64,000 nucleotides of DNA from an uncultured Pelagibacteraceae bacterium (GCA_902594405.1 CACJMB010000004.1:62001-126000), one strand, 5' to 3'. Numbered from the stretch's first letter, positions 41,515 through 50,883 are shown. Program-made: numbers and translations. Notes: a model not told the origin generated them from the letters alone.

Positions 41515-43548
41515 TTATCTAAGAGAGGCAGCTATATTTCCACCGTCAACAGTTAGCACTGCCCCAGTTGTTTTTTTTGATACAGCTAAATGAAAAAAGG
41601 CCTTTGCAACATCTTCTGCTTTTACCTCATTTAAAAGTAAGTTTCCTCTCATATATTCATCAGTTGAAACTTCTCTAGCCTTAGCTCGAGATTTAATCAT
41701 TCCATCATTTAAAAGACCACTTCTAATTCTATCAGCATTAACTCCATTTGATCTAATGCCAAGTGATCCATAATCAACTGCATATTGTTTGCATAAACTT
41801 AATAAAGCTGTTTTTGGAAGACCATAAGGACCAAAATTTTTTCCAGGATTTACTGATTGTTTTGAAATATTAAATAATAAGCATCCTTGAATATTTTGTT
41901 TTTTCATTATTTTAATTGTTTCTGAAGCACAATTTTGATGAGAGAAAAAATTATCTTCAAAGCTTTCTCTTAAAACATTATCTTCCACTTCAGCAATTGA
42001 TCCACCAACTGCTGTTCCAGCATTTGATATTAAAATATCGATGCCACCATATTGTTCGCAAATTTTTTTAAAAGCATTTTTTACACTATTTTTGTTTCTT
42101 ACATCACAGTGCAAACATAAATCTTTAATTTTACTTTGCATTTCTTTTACTTTTTTTGAATCGTAATCAAGCAATACAATTTCTGCACCATAACTTTTAA
42201 ATAGTTTATAAGTGGCTGAACCAATTGCACCAAATCCACCAGTTATTACAACAACATTTCCTTGAAGAATTTTTTTAGTTTTTTTAATTTTAGCTTGTTC
42301 TAGCGACCAATATTCAACATCAAATAAATCTTTTTCAGGTATAAACTTGTATTTTGTTGTTTCTTCAACTGATGAAATTACTCTAGCATTTGTTTCAGTT
42401 AGATCTCCAGCTATTTTTGAAGCATTTAAACTATCACCCACACTAAATAAACCAACGTTTTGCACCAAGATTACCCTAGGTGATGTATCTAACATTATTC
42501 TTTTACCTTTAACTTTTTTTTTGTTTGTGTTGAAATATTTTACATATTTTTTTCTATAATCTTTGAAACTTTTCTCAGCTATTTTTTTGAAATCTTCAAT
42601 AGTTGAATTTTGTTTTGGTGTAATTACTAGTGGAAAAGGTTTGACTCTAATAACATGATCAGGAGTAGCAGTTCCAATACCAGAATATCTTTTAACCTCT
42701 TTACCATTTATAAAATAATCTAAAGTTTTGTTTGACCTAAAATTTAGTATAAATTTTTGATCTTTTTTTTCACTCAACAAACCTCTTAAAATTGGTGCAA
42801 TTTCATGAGGTTTAAACTTAGTGCTATAATTTTTGATTTGTTTTATTTTTTTTCGTTTTAATTTTCTAATAGTTTTTTCTGCAATCGAAACATATTTAAT
42901 CATTAAGTCATAAGATTTTTTAGCATCATTATCAAAAGTAAATATTCCATGGTTTAAAAGTATTAAGCAGTTAATATTTGGATTTTTCTTATAAACTTCA
43001 TTAATTTTTTGAGCTAAACCAAATCCAGGCATTACGTAAGGTACTATACTAACCTTGGATCCAAAAATTTTTTTACAAAGATCTTTACCATTTGGCCTAT
43101 TTGTTACATCCATAATTGCATCAGAATGTGTGTGATCAACAAATTTGAAAGGTAAAAAGGCATGTAAAAAAGTTTCTACAGATGGATTAGGTGACTTAAT
43201 ATCGATTAAGTTTCTTTTTTGATATGCAACCATATCTTCATCACTTAAATATTTTTTATTTTTAAGGGCTAAAAGTGGATTTAATTTTACCGCAGGTAAA
43301 CCGGCTGGCTCTATTTCAGCCATATCCCAACCACTTCCTTTAACACAGAGTACCTCGTAATTTTTGCCATCAATATCTTTGATTGATGTTTTTACAGAAG
43401 TATTTCCACCTCCATGAAGAACAAGCTCACTATTTCTTCCTAATAATCTGGTTGTATAAACTCTTAAAGCCATGTCCTTAGAATGACCAAGTTTTGTATA
43501 CTTTATGATGTATTTTTTTGCTTCTAAATTTGACCAATTGTTTTTCAC
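41515..43548 (-). CDS. Bifunctional class II aldolase/short-chain dehydrogenase fusion
   Basis: The 677-residue protein has an N-terminal class II (L-fuculose-phosphate/RhaD type) aldolase domain with LHGGGNTSVK (about 44-53) and DHTHSDAI (about 137-144), which would supply the zinc histidines. The C-terminal SDR domain contains VVVITGGFGAIGSATYKLF (about 437-455) and YGLPKT near 593. It resembles the fused rhamnulose-phosphate aldolase/dehydrogenase family. Next to mtnA and mtnP, it could split methylthioribulose 1-phosphate to DHAP and a methylthio-aldehyde, then oxidise or reduce the aldehyde. A sugar-phosphate substrate such as rhamnulose phosphate is the alternative. Confidence 0.85.
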   Translation of the reverse strand: MKNNWSNLEAKKYIIKYTKLGHSKDMALRVYTTRLLGRNSELVLHGGGNTSVKTSIKDIDGKNYEVLCVKGSGWDMAEIEPAGLPAVKLNPLLALKNKKYLSDEDMVAYQKRNLIDIKSPNPSVETFLHAFLPFKFVDHTHSDAIMDVTNRPNGKDLCKKIFGSKVSIVPYVMPGFGLAQKINEVYKKNPNINCLILLNHGIFTFDNDAKKSYDLMIKYVSIAEKTIRKLKRKKIKQIKNYSTKFKPHEIAPILRGLLSEKKDQKFILNFRSNKTLDYFINGKEVKRYSGIGTATPDHVIRVKPFPLVITPKQNSTIEDFKKIAEKSFKDYRKKYVKYFNTNKKKVKGKRIMLDTSPRVILVQNVGLFSVGDSLNASKIAGDLTETNARVISSVEETTKYKFIPEKDLFDVEYWSLEQAKIKKTKKILQGNVVVITGGFGAIGSATYKLFKSYGAEIVLLDYDSKKVKEMQSKIKDLCLHCDVRNKNSVKNAFKKICEQYGGIDILISNAGTAVGGSIAEVEDNVLRESFEDNFFSHQNCASETIKIMKKQNIQGCLLFNISKQSVNPGKNFGPYGLPKTALLSLCKQYAVDYGSLGIRSNGVNADRIRSGLLNDGMIKSRAKAREVSTDEYMRGNLLLNEVKAEDVAKAFFHLAVSKKTTGAVLTVDGGNIAASLR

Positions 43549-43633
43549 AGTTACAACCTCTGCGAAGTATTATAATAGTTTTTTGTTTGAAAGAAGCAAA
43601 AAATTTGATTAGTAAGGTTTCATCAAGCATATT

Positions 43634-44674
43634 ATGACAAAAGTTGGTGAACATATAACCCTAGATATTATTGGAACAACTAAAGAGTATGATCCGTCTG
43701 TATTTGAAAAAGTAATTAATGATATTGCAAAAGCTTCAAAAGTAACAATTTTAAATATTTCAAAATATAAATTTGAACCCCAAGGTTTTACAATTCTTGC
43801 TTTATTAGCTGAAAGTCACATTAGTTTTCATACTTTTCCAGAAAAAGGAATTATTAGTTTTGATTTCTTTACTTGTGGCAAAATAAGCCCATCAGTTGCA
43901 ATTGAAATAATAAAAAAAGAATTTGAACACAAAAGAATAGTTAAAAAAGAATTTAATAGAGACACAAAATCTCTTTATCATGATATTTATAGCTCACCAG
44001 GTTTGCAAAAATCTTACGTAGTAAATGATGTTTTGGAAGATTTCAAATCTAAAGTAGGTCAACATATTGAAATTTTAGACTTAGAACAATTTGGGAAGTC
44101 TTTGTTTATAGATGGCGAGATACAAGTTGCCTCAACAGACGAGCATTTGTATAGCTCAACATTTGTTGGTTCTGGTTTAGATTTAAACGAAGATAACGAA
44201 AGAGCTGCAATTATTGGTGGTGGCGATGGAGGAGTTGCTAGAGAATGTATTTCTAAAAAATTTAATTTTATAGATTGGTATGAATTGGATCCTGAAGTAG
44301 TTGATGTTTGCAATAAGCATCTCGGAGATATTGGAAAAAAAGCAACCGAAAAAAATTCTGTAAAATGTGTTTGGGGTGATGCGTTTGAAAGTATTAAATC
44401 AGTAACCGATGATACATATGATCATATTTTTGTAGATCTTAATGATGATCAATTTTGTATAGATTTAGCAGCAAAGAATATGGAATCCTTGGTAAGAATT
44501 TTAAAACCCAAAGGAGTTATTACAGCTCAAGTCGGTAGTCAGGATAAAAAACCACAGCAGGTTGAAAATTGGTTAAATGTTTTTAATCAAAACTTTGGAA
44601 ACGCAAAATTATCAAGAGTTTATATACCAAGTTTTGATTGTTCTTGGAATTTTTCTTCTTCAATAAATCATTAA
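43634..44674 (+). CDS. speDE: Fused S-adenosylmethionine decarboxylase and spermidine synthase
   Basis: Residues 1-120 are a prokaryotic SpeD: the self-cleavage site is Glu60-Ser61 in LAESHISFHTFPE, giving the pyruvoyl group, and Cys81 lies in FFTCG. Residues 125-346 are a SpeE-like aminopropyltransferase with the AdoMet-binding GGGDGG (195-200) and the acidic pair in YELDPEVVD. The one chain decarboxylates AdoMet and transfers its aminopropyl group to putrescine, with MTA as by-product. It is divergent from the aldolase fusion. No putrescine-making enzyme is in this window. Confidence 0.92.
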   Translation: MTKVGEHITLDIIGTTKEYDPSVFEKVINDIAKASKVTILNISKYKFEPQGFTILALLAESHISFHTFPEKGIISFDFFTCGKISPSVAIEIIKKEFEHKRIVKKEFNRDTKSLYHDIYSSPGLQKSYVVNDVLEDFKSKVGQHIEILDLEQFGKSLFIDGEIQVASTDEHLYSSTFVGSGLDLNEDNERAAIIGGGDGGVARECISKKFNFIDWYELDPEVVDVCNKHLGDIGKKATEKNSVKCVWGDAFESIKSVTDDTYDHIFVDLNDDQFCIDLAAKNMESLVRILKPKGVITAQVGSQDKKPQQVENWLNVFNQNFGNAKLSRVYIPSFDCSWNFSSSINH

Positions 44675-44733
44675 TTTTTCTTTTTTCTTATTTAAAACTG
44701 TGAAATAATTATTTCTAATTAAAGGAGAAAATA

Positions 44734-45585
44734 ATGAATATATTCAAAAAAACTATTTTAACAGTTCTTGCTTCTTTATTCATCATCGGAAATGTTTCTG
44801 CTGAAAAAATAAAAATTGGAACTGAAGGCGCTTACCCTCCATGGAATTCAAAAGATGCATCAGGTAATCTTATTGGTTTTGAGGTAGAGCTTGCTCAAGA
44901 ACTTTGTGCTATCATGAAATATGAGTGTACGATTGTTGAACAAGATTGGGATGGAATGATTCCTGCTTTAGTAATGAGAAAATTTGATGCGATTATGGCT
45001 GGAATGTCTATTACTGCTGAAAGACAAAAAACAATTACTTTTTCTCAAGGTTATGCTGATGAAGTAGCTTCTCTTGCAGTAATGAAAGGTTCAAGTTTAG
45101 AGGGCATGGATACACCAGAAGGTATTAATTTATCATTAGGTGGATCTGATGTTAAAAAAGCTCTTAAAACTTTAACAGGAGCACTTGCTGGAAAAACTGT
45201 TTGTACTCAAACAGGTACAATTCACCAAAACTTTTTAGAGTCAGGTGATGTAGGAAGTGTAAATGTAAGAACTTATAAAACTCAAGACGAAGTAAACCTA
45301 GATCTTACTTCTGGAAGATGCGATGTTGCTTTAGCTGCAGCAGTTGCATTTACAGATTATGCAGACAAATCAGGTAAACCAGTTGTATTAGTTGGACCAA
45401 CTTTTTCAGGTGGTGCATTTGGTAATGGTGTAGGTGTTGGTATCAGACAAGCTAGCGATAGTGCTATTGGAAAAAGAGATGCCAAAATCTTAAAAGACTT
45501 CAACAAAGCAATTAACAAAGCTAGAAAACAAGGAATTATTAGCAAACTTGCTATTAAGCACTTTGGTTTCGACGCTTCTATGTAA
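44734..45585 (+). CDS. Polar amino acid ABC binding protein (ArgT/HisJ-like)
   Basis: The 283-residue periplasmic protein has a signal peptide (1-23, ending VSA) and the family-3 start KIKIGTEGAYPPWNSKDASG. ALVMRKFDAIMAGMSITAER (about 76-95) is the typical ligand-contact block of basic amino acid binding proteins. A strong ribosome site (AAAGGAG) precedes it. Arginine, lysine or ornithine are likely ligands by family, and would fit a nearby polyamine pathway, but this is inference. Confidence 0.88.
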   Translation: MNIFKKTILTVLASLFIIGNVSAEKIKIGTEGAYPPWNSKDASGNLIGFEVELAQELCAIMKYECTIVEQDWDGMIPALVMRKFDAIMAGMSITAERQKTITFSQGYADEVASLAVMKGSSLEGMDTPEGINLSLGGSDVKKALKTLTGALAGKTVCTQTGTIHQNFLESGDVGSVNVRTYKTQDEVNLDLTSGRCDVALAAAVAFTDYADKSGKPVVLVGPTFSGGAFGNGVGVGIRQASDSAIGKRDAKILKDFNKAINKARKQGIISKLAIKHFGFDASM

Positions 45586-45598
45586 TTCATTTCAGATC

Positions 45599-45623
45599 TG
45601 GCGACTATAATATATAGTCGCCA
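45599..45623 (+). promoter_or_regulatory. Hairpin between the amino-acid binding protein and its permease
   Basis: Perfect 11-bp arms (45599-45609 and 45613-45623) with a 3-nt loop and a GGCGAC/GTCGCC base, in the 44-nt spacer. It is followed by AATCTAT rather than a T-run, so it looks like an mRNA-stabilising or partial-termination element. It ends 6 nt before the permease ATG. Confidence 0.8.
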
Positions 45624-45629
45624 ATCTAT

Positions 45630-46322
45630 ATGGAACTTCTCGCATTTGGTAAAACAGGTTGGGGTGACGAGTTATTTTATGCAACCTTGATGACAATTGC
45701 TGTATCGATTACAGCAATGTTGGTTGGTTTCTTTTTTGCATTAATTTTTACCCCTTTAAAACTTTCAAAATATAAAACTTTAAATTTAGTTGGTAATTTT
45801 TACACAACGGTAATTCGAGGTGTACCTGAGCTATTGGTAATCTACCTTTTCTTTTTTGGTGGCAGTGGCGCCATCATGTATGTAGCTTCTATTTTTGGTT
45901 ATTATGAATACATAGAAATAAATGCATTTATTACTGGTTCAATGGCAATTGGAATTATTTCTGGAGCTTATTCAACAGAAGTATTTCGGGGAGCAATTCA
46001 ATCAATAGATAAAGGTCAATTTGAAGCTGCAAAGGTACTTGGAATAAATAATTTTGGGCAATTTTATAAAATAATACTACCCCAGATGTTAAGATTAGCT
46101 ATTCCAAACTTAAGTAATGTTTGGCAAATAACATTAAAAGACACATCTCTGATTTCAGTAACAGGATTGGTTGAAATAATGAGACAATCTTATATAGCCG
46201 CAGGATCTACTAGAGATCCGCTATTCTTCTATTCATTTGCAGCAGTTTTATATCTTTTGCTTACTTACGTGAGTATGAAATTAATTAATAAACTAGAAGC
46301 AAGATATAGCAGGGGGTATTAA
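45630..46322 (+). CDS. Polar amino acid ABC permease (HisQ/ArtQ type)
   Basis: The 230-residue inner-membrane protein has about five helices and the HisQ-family EAA loop GQFEAAKVLGINNFGQF (about 130-146). The NTD region TTVIRGVPELLVIYLFFFG is typical of this class. It starts 44 nt after the binding-protein stop, behind a hairpin, and overlaps the next permease gene by 1 nt (TAATG). It forms the membrane channel with its partner. No ATPase gene follows. Confidence 0.9.
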   Translation: MELLAFGKTGWGDELFYATLMTIAVSITAMLVGFFFALIFTPLKLSKYKTLNLVGNFYTTVIRGVPELLVIYLFFFGGSGAIMYVASIFGYYEYIEINAFITGSMAIGIISGAYSTEVFRGAIQSIDKGQFEAAKVLGINNFGQFYKIILPQMLRLAIPNLSNVWQITLKDTSLISVTGLVEIMRQSYIAAGSTRDPLFFYSFAAVLYLLLTYVSMKLINKLEARYSRGY

Positions 46323-46999
46323 TGGATTTTGATTTAATGATCACTAGTTTTCCTAAACTTTTAGGAGCAACAGCAGTTACTTTAAAATTATTATCTGCAT
46401 CATTATTTTTTGGATTATTCCTAGGTCTTTTCTTTGCAATTTTAAGATTAAATAAAAATATATTTATTAATAAATTTGCTTATGGATACTCATATATATT
46501 TAGAGGAACACCATTATTGGTCCAGATTTTCATAATTTATTTTGGATTAGGACAAATCGAATATTTAAGAACAACATTTCTATGGGTTATTTTAAAAGAA
46601 CCTTACTGGTGTGCAATAATAGCATTTACTTTAAATACTGGCGCATATACCTCTGAAATTTTAAGATCAGCATTTCAAACAATAAAACCAGGCATTATTG
46701 AAGCTGGGAAAAGTTTAGGAATATCAAACAAAATAATTTTTTACAAAATTCAAATTCCAATTGCCATCCGACAATCATTACCAGCATACGGAAATGAAAT
46801 TATATTGATGATGAAAGGCACTTCATTAGCAAGCACAGTGACTTTGATGGATTTAACAGGTGTTGCTAAATATATAATTTCAACAACTTTTAAACCAATC
46901 GAAGTATTTATTGTTGCTGGCGGAATTTATCTGTTCATGACTTTTATCATTCATAATGTGATTAAATATTTAGAGAAAAAGTACAGCTTTCAACAATAA
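46322..46999 (+). CDS. Polar amino acid ABC permease (HisM/ArtM type)
   Basis: The 225-residue partner permease has the block YIFRGTPLLVQIFIIYFG (about 58-75) and the loop GIIEAGKSLGISNKIIF (about 123-139). Together with the upstream permease it forms the translocation path. Its stop is 2 nt before the PhyH-type dioxygenase gene, where an ATPase gene would usually lie. The ATPase must be encoded elsewhere or shared with another importer. Confidence 0.9.
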   Translation: MDFDLMITSFPKLLGATAVTLKLLSASLFFGLFLGLFFAILRLNKNIFINKFAYGYSYIFRGTPLLVQIFIIYFGLGQIEYLRTTFLWVILKEPYWCAIIAFTLNTGAYTSEILRSAFQTIKPGIIEAGKSLGISNKIIFYKIQIPIAIRQSLPAYGNEIILMMKGTSLASTVTLMDLTGVAKYIISTTFKPIEVFIVAGGIYLFMTFIIHNVIKYLEKKYSFQQ

Positions 47000-47001
47000 A
47001 A

Positions 47002-47790
47002 ATGTTTTTATCAGAGAAACAAATTAATGATTATCAAAGTGATGGCGTAATAATAATTAAGGATGTATTTAAAGATTGGATAGAGCCACTTAGAAAAGGA
47101 TTTCAAAAAGTTTTAGATAGTCCAAGTAAGCACGGAAGAGAAAATGTAACTGATGATAATGGAAGATTTTTTGAAGATTATTGTAATTGGGAGAGGATAA
47201 AAGAATTTAAGGATTGTTTATATAATTCACCTGGAGCTCAAATAGTTGCAGAAGCAACTAATTCTAAATCTACTCAAATTTTTCATGAACATATTTTTAT
47301 TAAGGATCCGGGTACTCACAAAGAAACACCTTGGCATCAAGATATGCCTTATTATTGTGTTGATGGTAACGATACTGGTAGTTTTTGGATACCATTAGAT
47401 GAGGTTGATCAGAAAAATAATCTTAAATTAATTTTAGGTTCTCACAAATGGTCAAAATTAATTAGACCCACAAAATGGTCAAATAACAAATCTTGGTATG
47501 ATGATGATAGTGCTTTTATGGATTTACCTCCTTCAAAAGAATTTGAAAAAAATATTTTAATTCCGGAACTAAACTTAGGGGATGCTGTTTTGTTTAATTT
47601 TAAAACTGTACATGGTTCAACAGGAAACAATTCTTCTAAATCACGAAGAGCATTTTCGATGCGATTTATTGGCGATGATGTAAAATATATTGATAGAGGA
47701 GGGCCAACCTCACCTCCATTTGATGGGATCAATTTAAAAACTGGAGATTTGATGAGAGATGATTGGTTTCCTAAAGTTTTTAGTAGCTAG
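47002..47790 (+). CDS. PhyH-family (phytanoyl-CoA-dioxygenase-like) Fe(II)/2OG oxygenase
   Basis: The 262-residue enzyme has the His112-x-Asp114 iron motif in WHQDMPYYC and a distal His204 in KTVHGSTGNN. Arg215 or Arg216 could bind 2-oxoglutarate. Family members hydroxylate small molecules including amino acid derivatives and osmolytes. It starts 2 nt after the permease stop, so the substrate may be a compound imported by this system. Its 3' end overlaps the convergent DUF6165 gene by 11 nt. The substrate is unknown. Confidence 0.83.
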   Translation: MFLSEKQINDYQSDGVIIIKDVFKDWIEPLRKGFQKVLDSPSKHGRENVTDDNGRFFEDYCNWERIKEFKDCLYNSPGAQIVAEATNSKSTQIFHEHIFIKDPGTHKETPWHQDMPYYCVDGNDTGSFWIPLDEVDQKNNLKLILGSHKWSKLIRPTKWSNNKSWYDDDSAFMDLPPSKEFEKNILIPELNLGDAVLFNFKTVHGSTGNNSSKSRRAFSMRFIGDDVKYIDRGGPTSPPFDGINLKTGDLMRDDWFPKVFSS

Positions 47791-48169
47791 TATATTCTTT
47801 AATTTCTTTAATGCTTGATCCAGTGTGATTATTCATTTCTAATTTAATTTTTGCCCGGTCATCATTTAAAAAATGAACATCTCTTGATAATTTTATAAAT
47901 TTATCGCCAAAGTCCTTATTTTTTTCACAATCTCTTTTATCGTCCTCTATTACCCAAAGTTTGGCATTAATTTCTTTTAAATCTTGGAATAATTTATTTA
48001 GTTTATCATCAGATTTAACATTTTTTTCTAATTGATCTTTAAGAATCGAATGTTCATTTGATATGAATTTTAGTTTTTCAGGGTCTTTAATTTTTTCTTT
48101 TTTAATTTCTAAGATTGAAATTTTGTCTAAAAGCTCACCAACCGATACTTCTACTATAATTTTATTCAT
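47780..48169 (-). CDS. DUF6165-like protein
   Basis: The 129-residue protein starts MNKIIVEVSVGELLDKISIL followed by a long Lys/Glu-rich helical region (about 15-95), the pattern I associate with DUF6165. It is divergent from a GT9 heptosyltransferase-like gene with a 32-nt spacer. Proteins of this kind are often found beside surface-glycan genes, so a role in LPS or capsule assembly is plausible. No catalytic motif is seen. Confidence 0.65.
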   Translation of the reverse strand: MNKIIVEVSVGELLDKISILEIKKEKIKDPEKLKFISNEHSILKDQLEKNVKSDDKLNKLFQDLKEINAKLWVIEDDKRDCEKNKDFGDKFIKLSRDVHFLNDDRAKIKLEMNNHTGSSIKEIKEYTSY

Positions 48170-48201
48170 TAAATTTAATACTATGTTAAATTGTTAAAAA
48201 T

Positions 48202-49143
48202 ATGTCTAATATTTTAATCATTAAACATGGATCTTTGGGTGATATAGCTCAAGCTTGTGGTGCAATTCAAGATATTTCTGAGAATCATAAAGGAGATGAA
48301 ATTTATTTGCTAACAACTAAACCATATTTTGATTTATTTAAAAAAAACCCACATATTTCTGATGTTATTTTAGATAAGCGACTATCAAGACTAAACCTGA
48401 TTTATTTATACTCATTAATGAAAAACATAAAAAAATATAATTTTTCTAAAGTTTACGATCTACAGAATTCAAGTAGAACAGCCTTTTATAAAAAAATTTT
48501 ATTTCCAAAAGCAACCAAAGATACTTGGTCATCTACTGATACAACATTACCTGAAGGAACTACCAAAGAAGATTTTGATAAAGACTCTGTTCTATCTAGA
48601 TTTGATTATCAATTAAAAAGTTCAGGCATAAATACAAATCATACTTTGAAACCTGATTTTTCATGGAGCACAACAGATATCACTCAAATAAAAAATTATC
48701 ATCAATTAGATAAATATATTCTTCTTTTTCCTTTTTGTTCTCCTCATTTAACTTCAAAGAAATGGCCTTATTATAATGAGTTAATTTCTATGATTAATGA
48801 AAAGTCAGATAACAAATTTAAAGTAGTAATTGCACCTGGACCGAGTGAAATTAAAGAAGCATCAAATATTAATGCACTCTGTGTTTTAGATAATGGTAAA
48901 GCTTTAAATATTTCTCAGTTAGCAACATTAATTAAAGATAGTTCATTTGTTATTGCAAATGATACTGGACCAGCACATATGACAGCACACTTAGGATCTA
49001 AAGGAATTGCTTTATTTGGATCTCACACCACCCCTTTTAAAGTAAGTATCGAAAGGGAAAATTTTAAAGCAATACAAGCCCCCGAATTATCAAAACTTTC
49101 AGCAGAAAAAGTTTTTGAAAGACTTTCTGAAATTATTTTTTAA
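48202..49143 (+). CDS. GT9-family glycosyltransferase (heptosyltransferase-like)
   Basis: The 313-residue cytoplasmic or membrane-associated enzyme has the GT9 start LIIKHGSLGDIAQACGAIQD (about 5-24) and the donor-binding block VIANDTGPAHMTAHLGSKGIALFG (about 250-273). GT9 enzymes add heptose or other sugars to lipopolysaccharide cores. It is convergent with the AbrB-family gene (11-nt overlap). The sugar donor is not resolved. Confidence 0.82.
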   Translation: MSNILIIKHGSLGDIAQACGAIQDISENHKGDEIYLLTTKPYFDLFKKNPHISDVILDKRLSRLNLIYLYSLMKNIKKYNFSKVYDLQNSSRTAFYKKILFPKATKDTWSSTDTTLPEGTTKEDFDKDSVLSRFDYQLKSSGINTNHTLKPDFSWSTTDITQIKNYHQLDKYILLFPFCSPHLTSKKWPYYNELISMINEKSDNKFKVVIAPGPSEIKEASNINALCVLDNGKALNISQLATLIKDSSFVIANDTGPAHMTAHLGSKGIALFGSHTTPFKVSIERENFKAIQAPELSKLSAEKVFERLSEIIF

Positions 49144-50185
49144 TTTTTTCAATTACTCTTAAAAATACAGGAACAGTGAAAAGTATGAAAAGTAATCTTA
49201 TTATATGGTGAAAAGCAACAAAGTCTGGGTCCAAATCAAATGCAATTGCTATAACTGCCACTTCATAAATTCCACCAGGACTAAAAGATAAAATTAGAGT
49301 TAAAATATTTGTCTCAACAAAGAATGTTGCAACATAGGCTGCAACCAAACCTAGTATAACCAAAATAGTAGTAGCTACAATACTATGAAGAGAATTATTG
49401 GCTATCTCTTTAACGGTTTTCTCTGCAAACCTACAGCCCACAGATGCACCAAGAATCAGCAAACAAAAATTCACTGTTTCATCTGGTAATTTGTATGAGG
49501 CTATATCTGTAATTTGTAACAAACCACTCGCAAATAATGTTCCAGATAGTAAAGCTGCAGGAATTCTAATTTTATCGAAAACAAAAATAAAAAACAAAGA
49601 TGCAATAATAAGTAAAATTAAATTTAAATGATTTTGAGCAAAATAATTGAAGTCGTCATTTAACAAAACATTGTTGTCAGTATTATTAACTATAATAAAT
49701 GGAATGACAGTTATTATGATTATTAATCTAATTAAGTGAGAAGTTGCAACTTGAGATAAATCTGTTTTTTCATTTTCTGCTAAAATCATTAAAGGACCCA
49801 GTGCGCCAGGAGCTGCTGAAAATATTGAGGCTTTTTCTCCATAACTTGCAAATTTTTGAAGGTATTTAGCGACAACTAAAATACAAATTATTATGTAGAT
49901 TAACATAATTAATGAAGTCCAAATCCAATCAAGCATTTGATTGAATAGATTTTGGTCTATGTAATTTCCAATATGTAAACCTAAAATTATCAAGATAAAA
50001 CTTAATACAATTTTAGGCATCAGGATTTTTAGACCTGATAAAGCAGCAATTGAAGTGACAATCATAGGTCCTAAAAACCAAGCTAGAGGAATATTAAAAT
50101 AGTCGGCAATAATTGCGCTAGGAAAAGAAATTATTAAAACAGAAATAAATTTTATTGTGAAAATTTGACTGATTTGTTTTAACAT
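49133..50185 (-). CDS. AbrB-family (PF05145) membrane protein
   Basis: The 350-residue protein has about ten hydrophobic helices and the repeated blocks FPSAIIADYFNIPLAWFLGP and GASVGCRFAEKTVKE characteristic of the AbrB-type membrane family. Databases sometimes label this family 'ammonia monooxygenase regulator', which is misleading. It is joined to the iclR gene by a TAATG overlap. It may be a transporter for the same substrate class as the nearby TctCBA system. Confidence 0.75.
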   Translation of the reverse strand: MLKQISQIFTIKFISVLIISFPSAIIADYFNIPLAWFLGPMIVTSIAALSGLKILMPKIVLSFILIILGLHIGNYIDQNLFNQMLDWIWTSLIMLIYIIICILVVAKYLQKFASYGEKASIFSAAPGALGPLMILAENEKTDLSQVATSHLIRLIIIITVIPFIIVNNTDNNVLLNDDFNYFAQNHLNLILLIIASLFFIFVFDKIRIPAALLSGTLFASGLLQITDIASYKLPDETVNFCLLILGASVGCRFAEKTVKEIANNSLHSIVATTILVILGLVAAYVATFFVETNILTLILSFSPGGIYEVAVIAIAFDLDPDFVAFHHIIRLLFILFTVPVFLRVIEKIKK

Positions 50186-50883
50186 TATTGAGTTTTAATT
50201 AAATTCTTTTCAATTTTTACTCTAGAAGACCTAAGTACATTCAAGAAACTGATAGAGTTTTTTTTGTTAAAGTTAGAAATATGTCCTGCAATAGTTAACG
50301 CTCCAAGAATTTGATTTTTTTTTCTAAAGATTGGAACTGACACAGATGCCATTTCAGGATCTCTTTCACCAAAAGTCATAGCGTAACCATTTTTTAAAAC
50401 TTTATCTTTGTCTTTAATTTCTAAATTATTATAGGCTGATAAAACATGACCACTTGATCCTTTATTCAATGGTTTTTTACCTCCTATTTGTTCTAAGTGT
50501 CTAATCGATTTACTGGGAGCACTAGATTGAATACAAACCCGTACATCATTTTGTCTTACAAAAAAACTTGCTGTTTCTTTTGTTTTTGATGAGATGAAAT
50601 CTAATTCTGTTTTTATTGAATTTTTTAAATTAAAACTACTTTCGTAAATTTCATACAATCTAGGTATAGAGTGTCCTATTTTAAATTCTCCGCTTTTTAT
50701 TTTTCTAATATAGCCAAAGTTTTCAAGTGATTTTGAAATTCTTGAAATTCTGCTTTTATGATCTCCAGTTATTTTAGCTATCTTTGTAACAGTAAGAGCC
50801 TCATTTTTTTCTGTAAAACAATTTAATATTTCTAAAGCTTTATTTACTGCCTCAACACCAATAGCATTTTTGTTTGATTTCAT
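50185..50883 (-). CDS. IclR-family transcriptional regulator
   Basis: The 232-residue protein has an N-terminal winged helix (about 8-65, ALEILNCFTEKNEALTVTKI, KSRISRISKSLENFGYI) and a C-terminal effector domain (about 80-232, with the block GYAMTFGERDPEMASVSVPI). IclR proteins bind organic acids or aromatic compounds and repress or activate the divergent operon. It lies head-to-head with tctC, with a cluster of TTCTA half-sites between. Control of the tct genes and of abrB is likely. Confidence 0.88.
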   Translation of the reverse strand: MKSNKNAIGVEAVNKALEILNCFTEKNEALTVTKIAKITGDHKSRISRISKSLENFGYIRKIKSGEFKIGHSIPRLYEIYESSFNLKNSIKTELDFISSKTKETASFFVRQNDVRVCIQSSAPSKSIRHLEQIGGKKPLNKGSSGHVLSAYNNLEIKDKDKVLKNGYAMTFGERDPEMASVSVPIFRKKNQILGALTIAGHISNFNKKNSISFLNVLRSSRVKIEKNLIKTQ

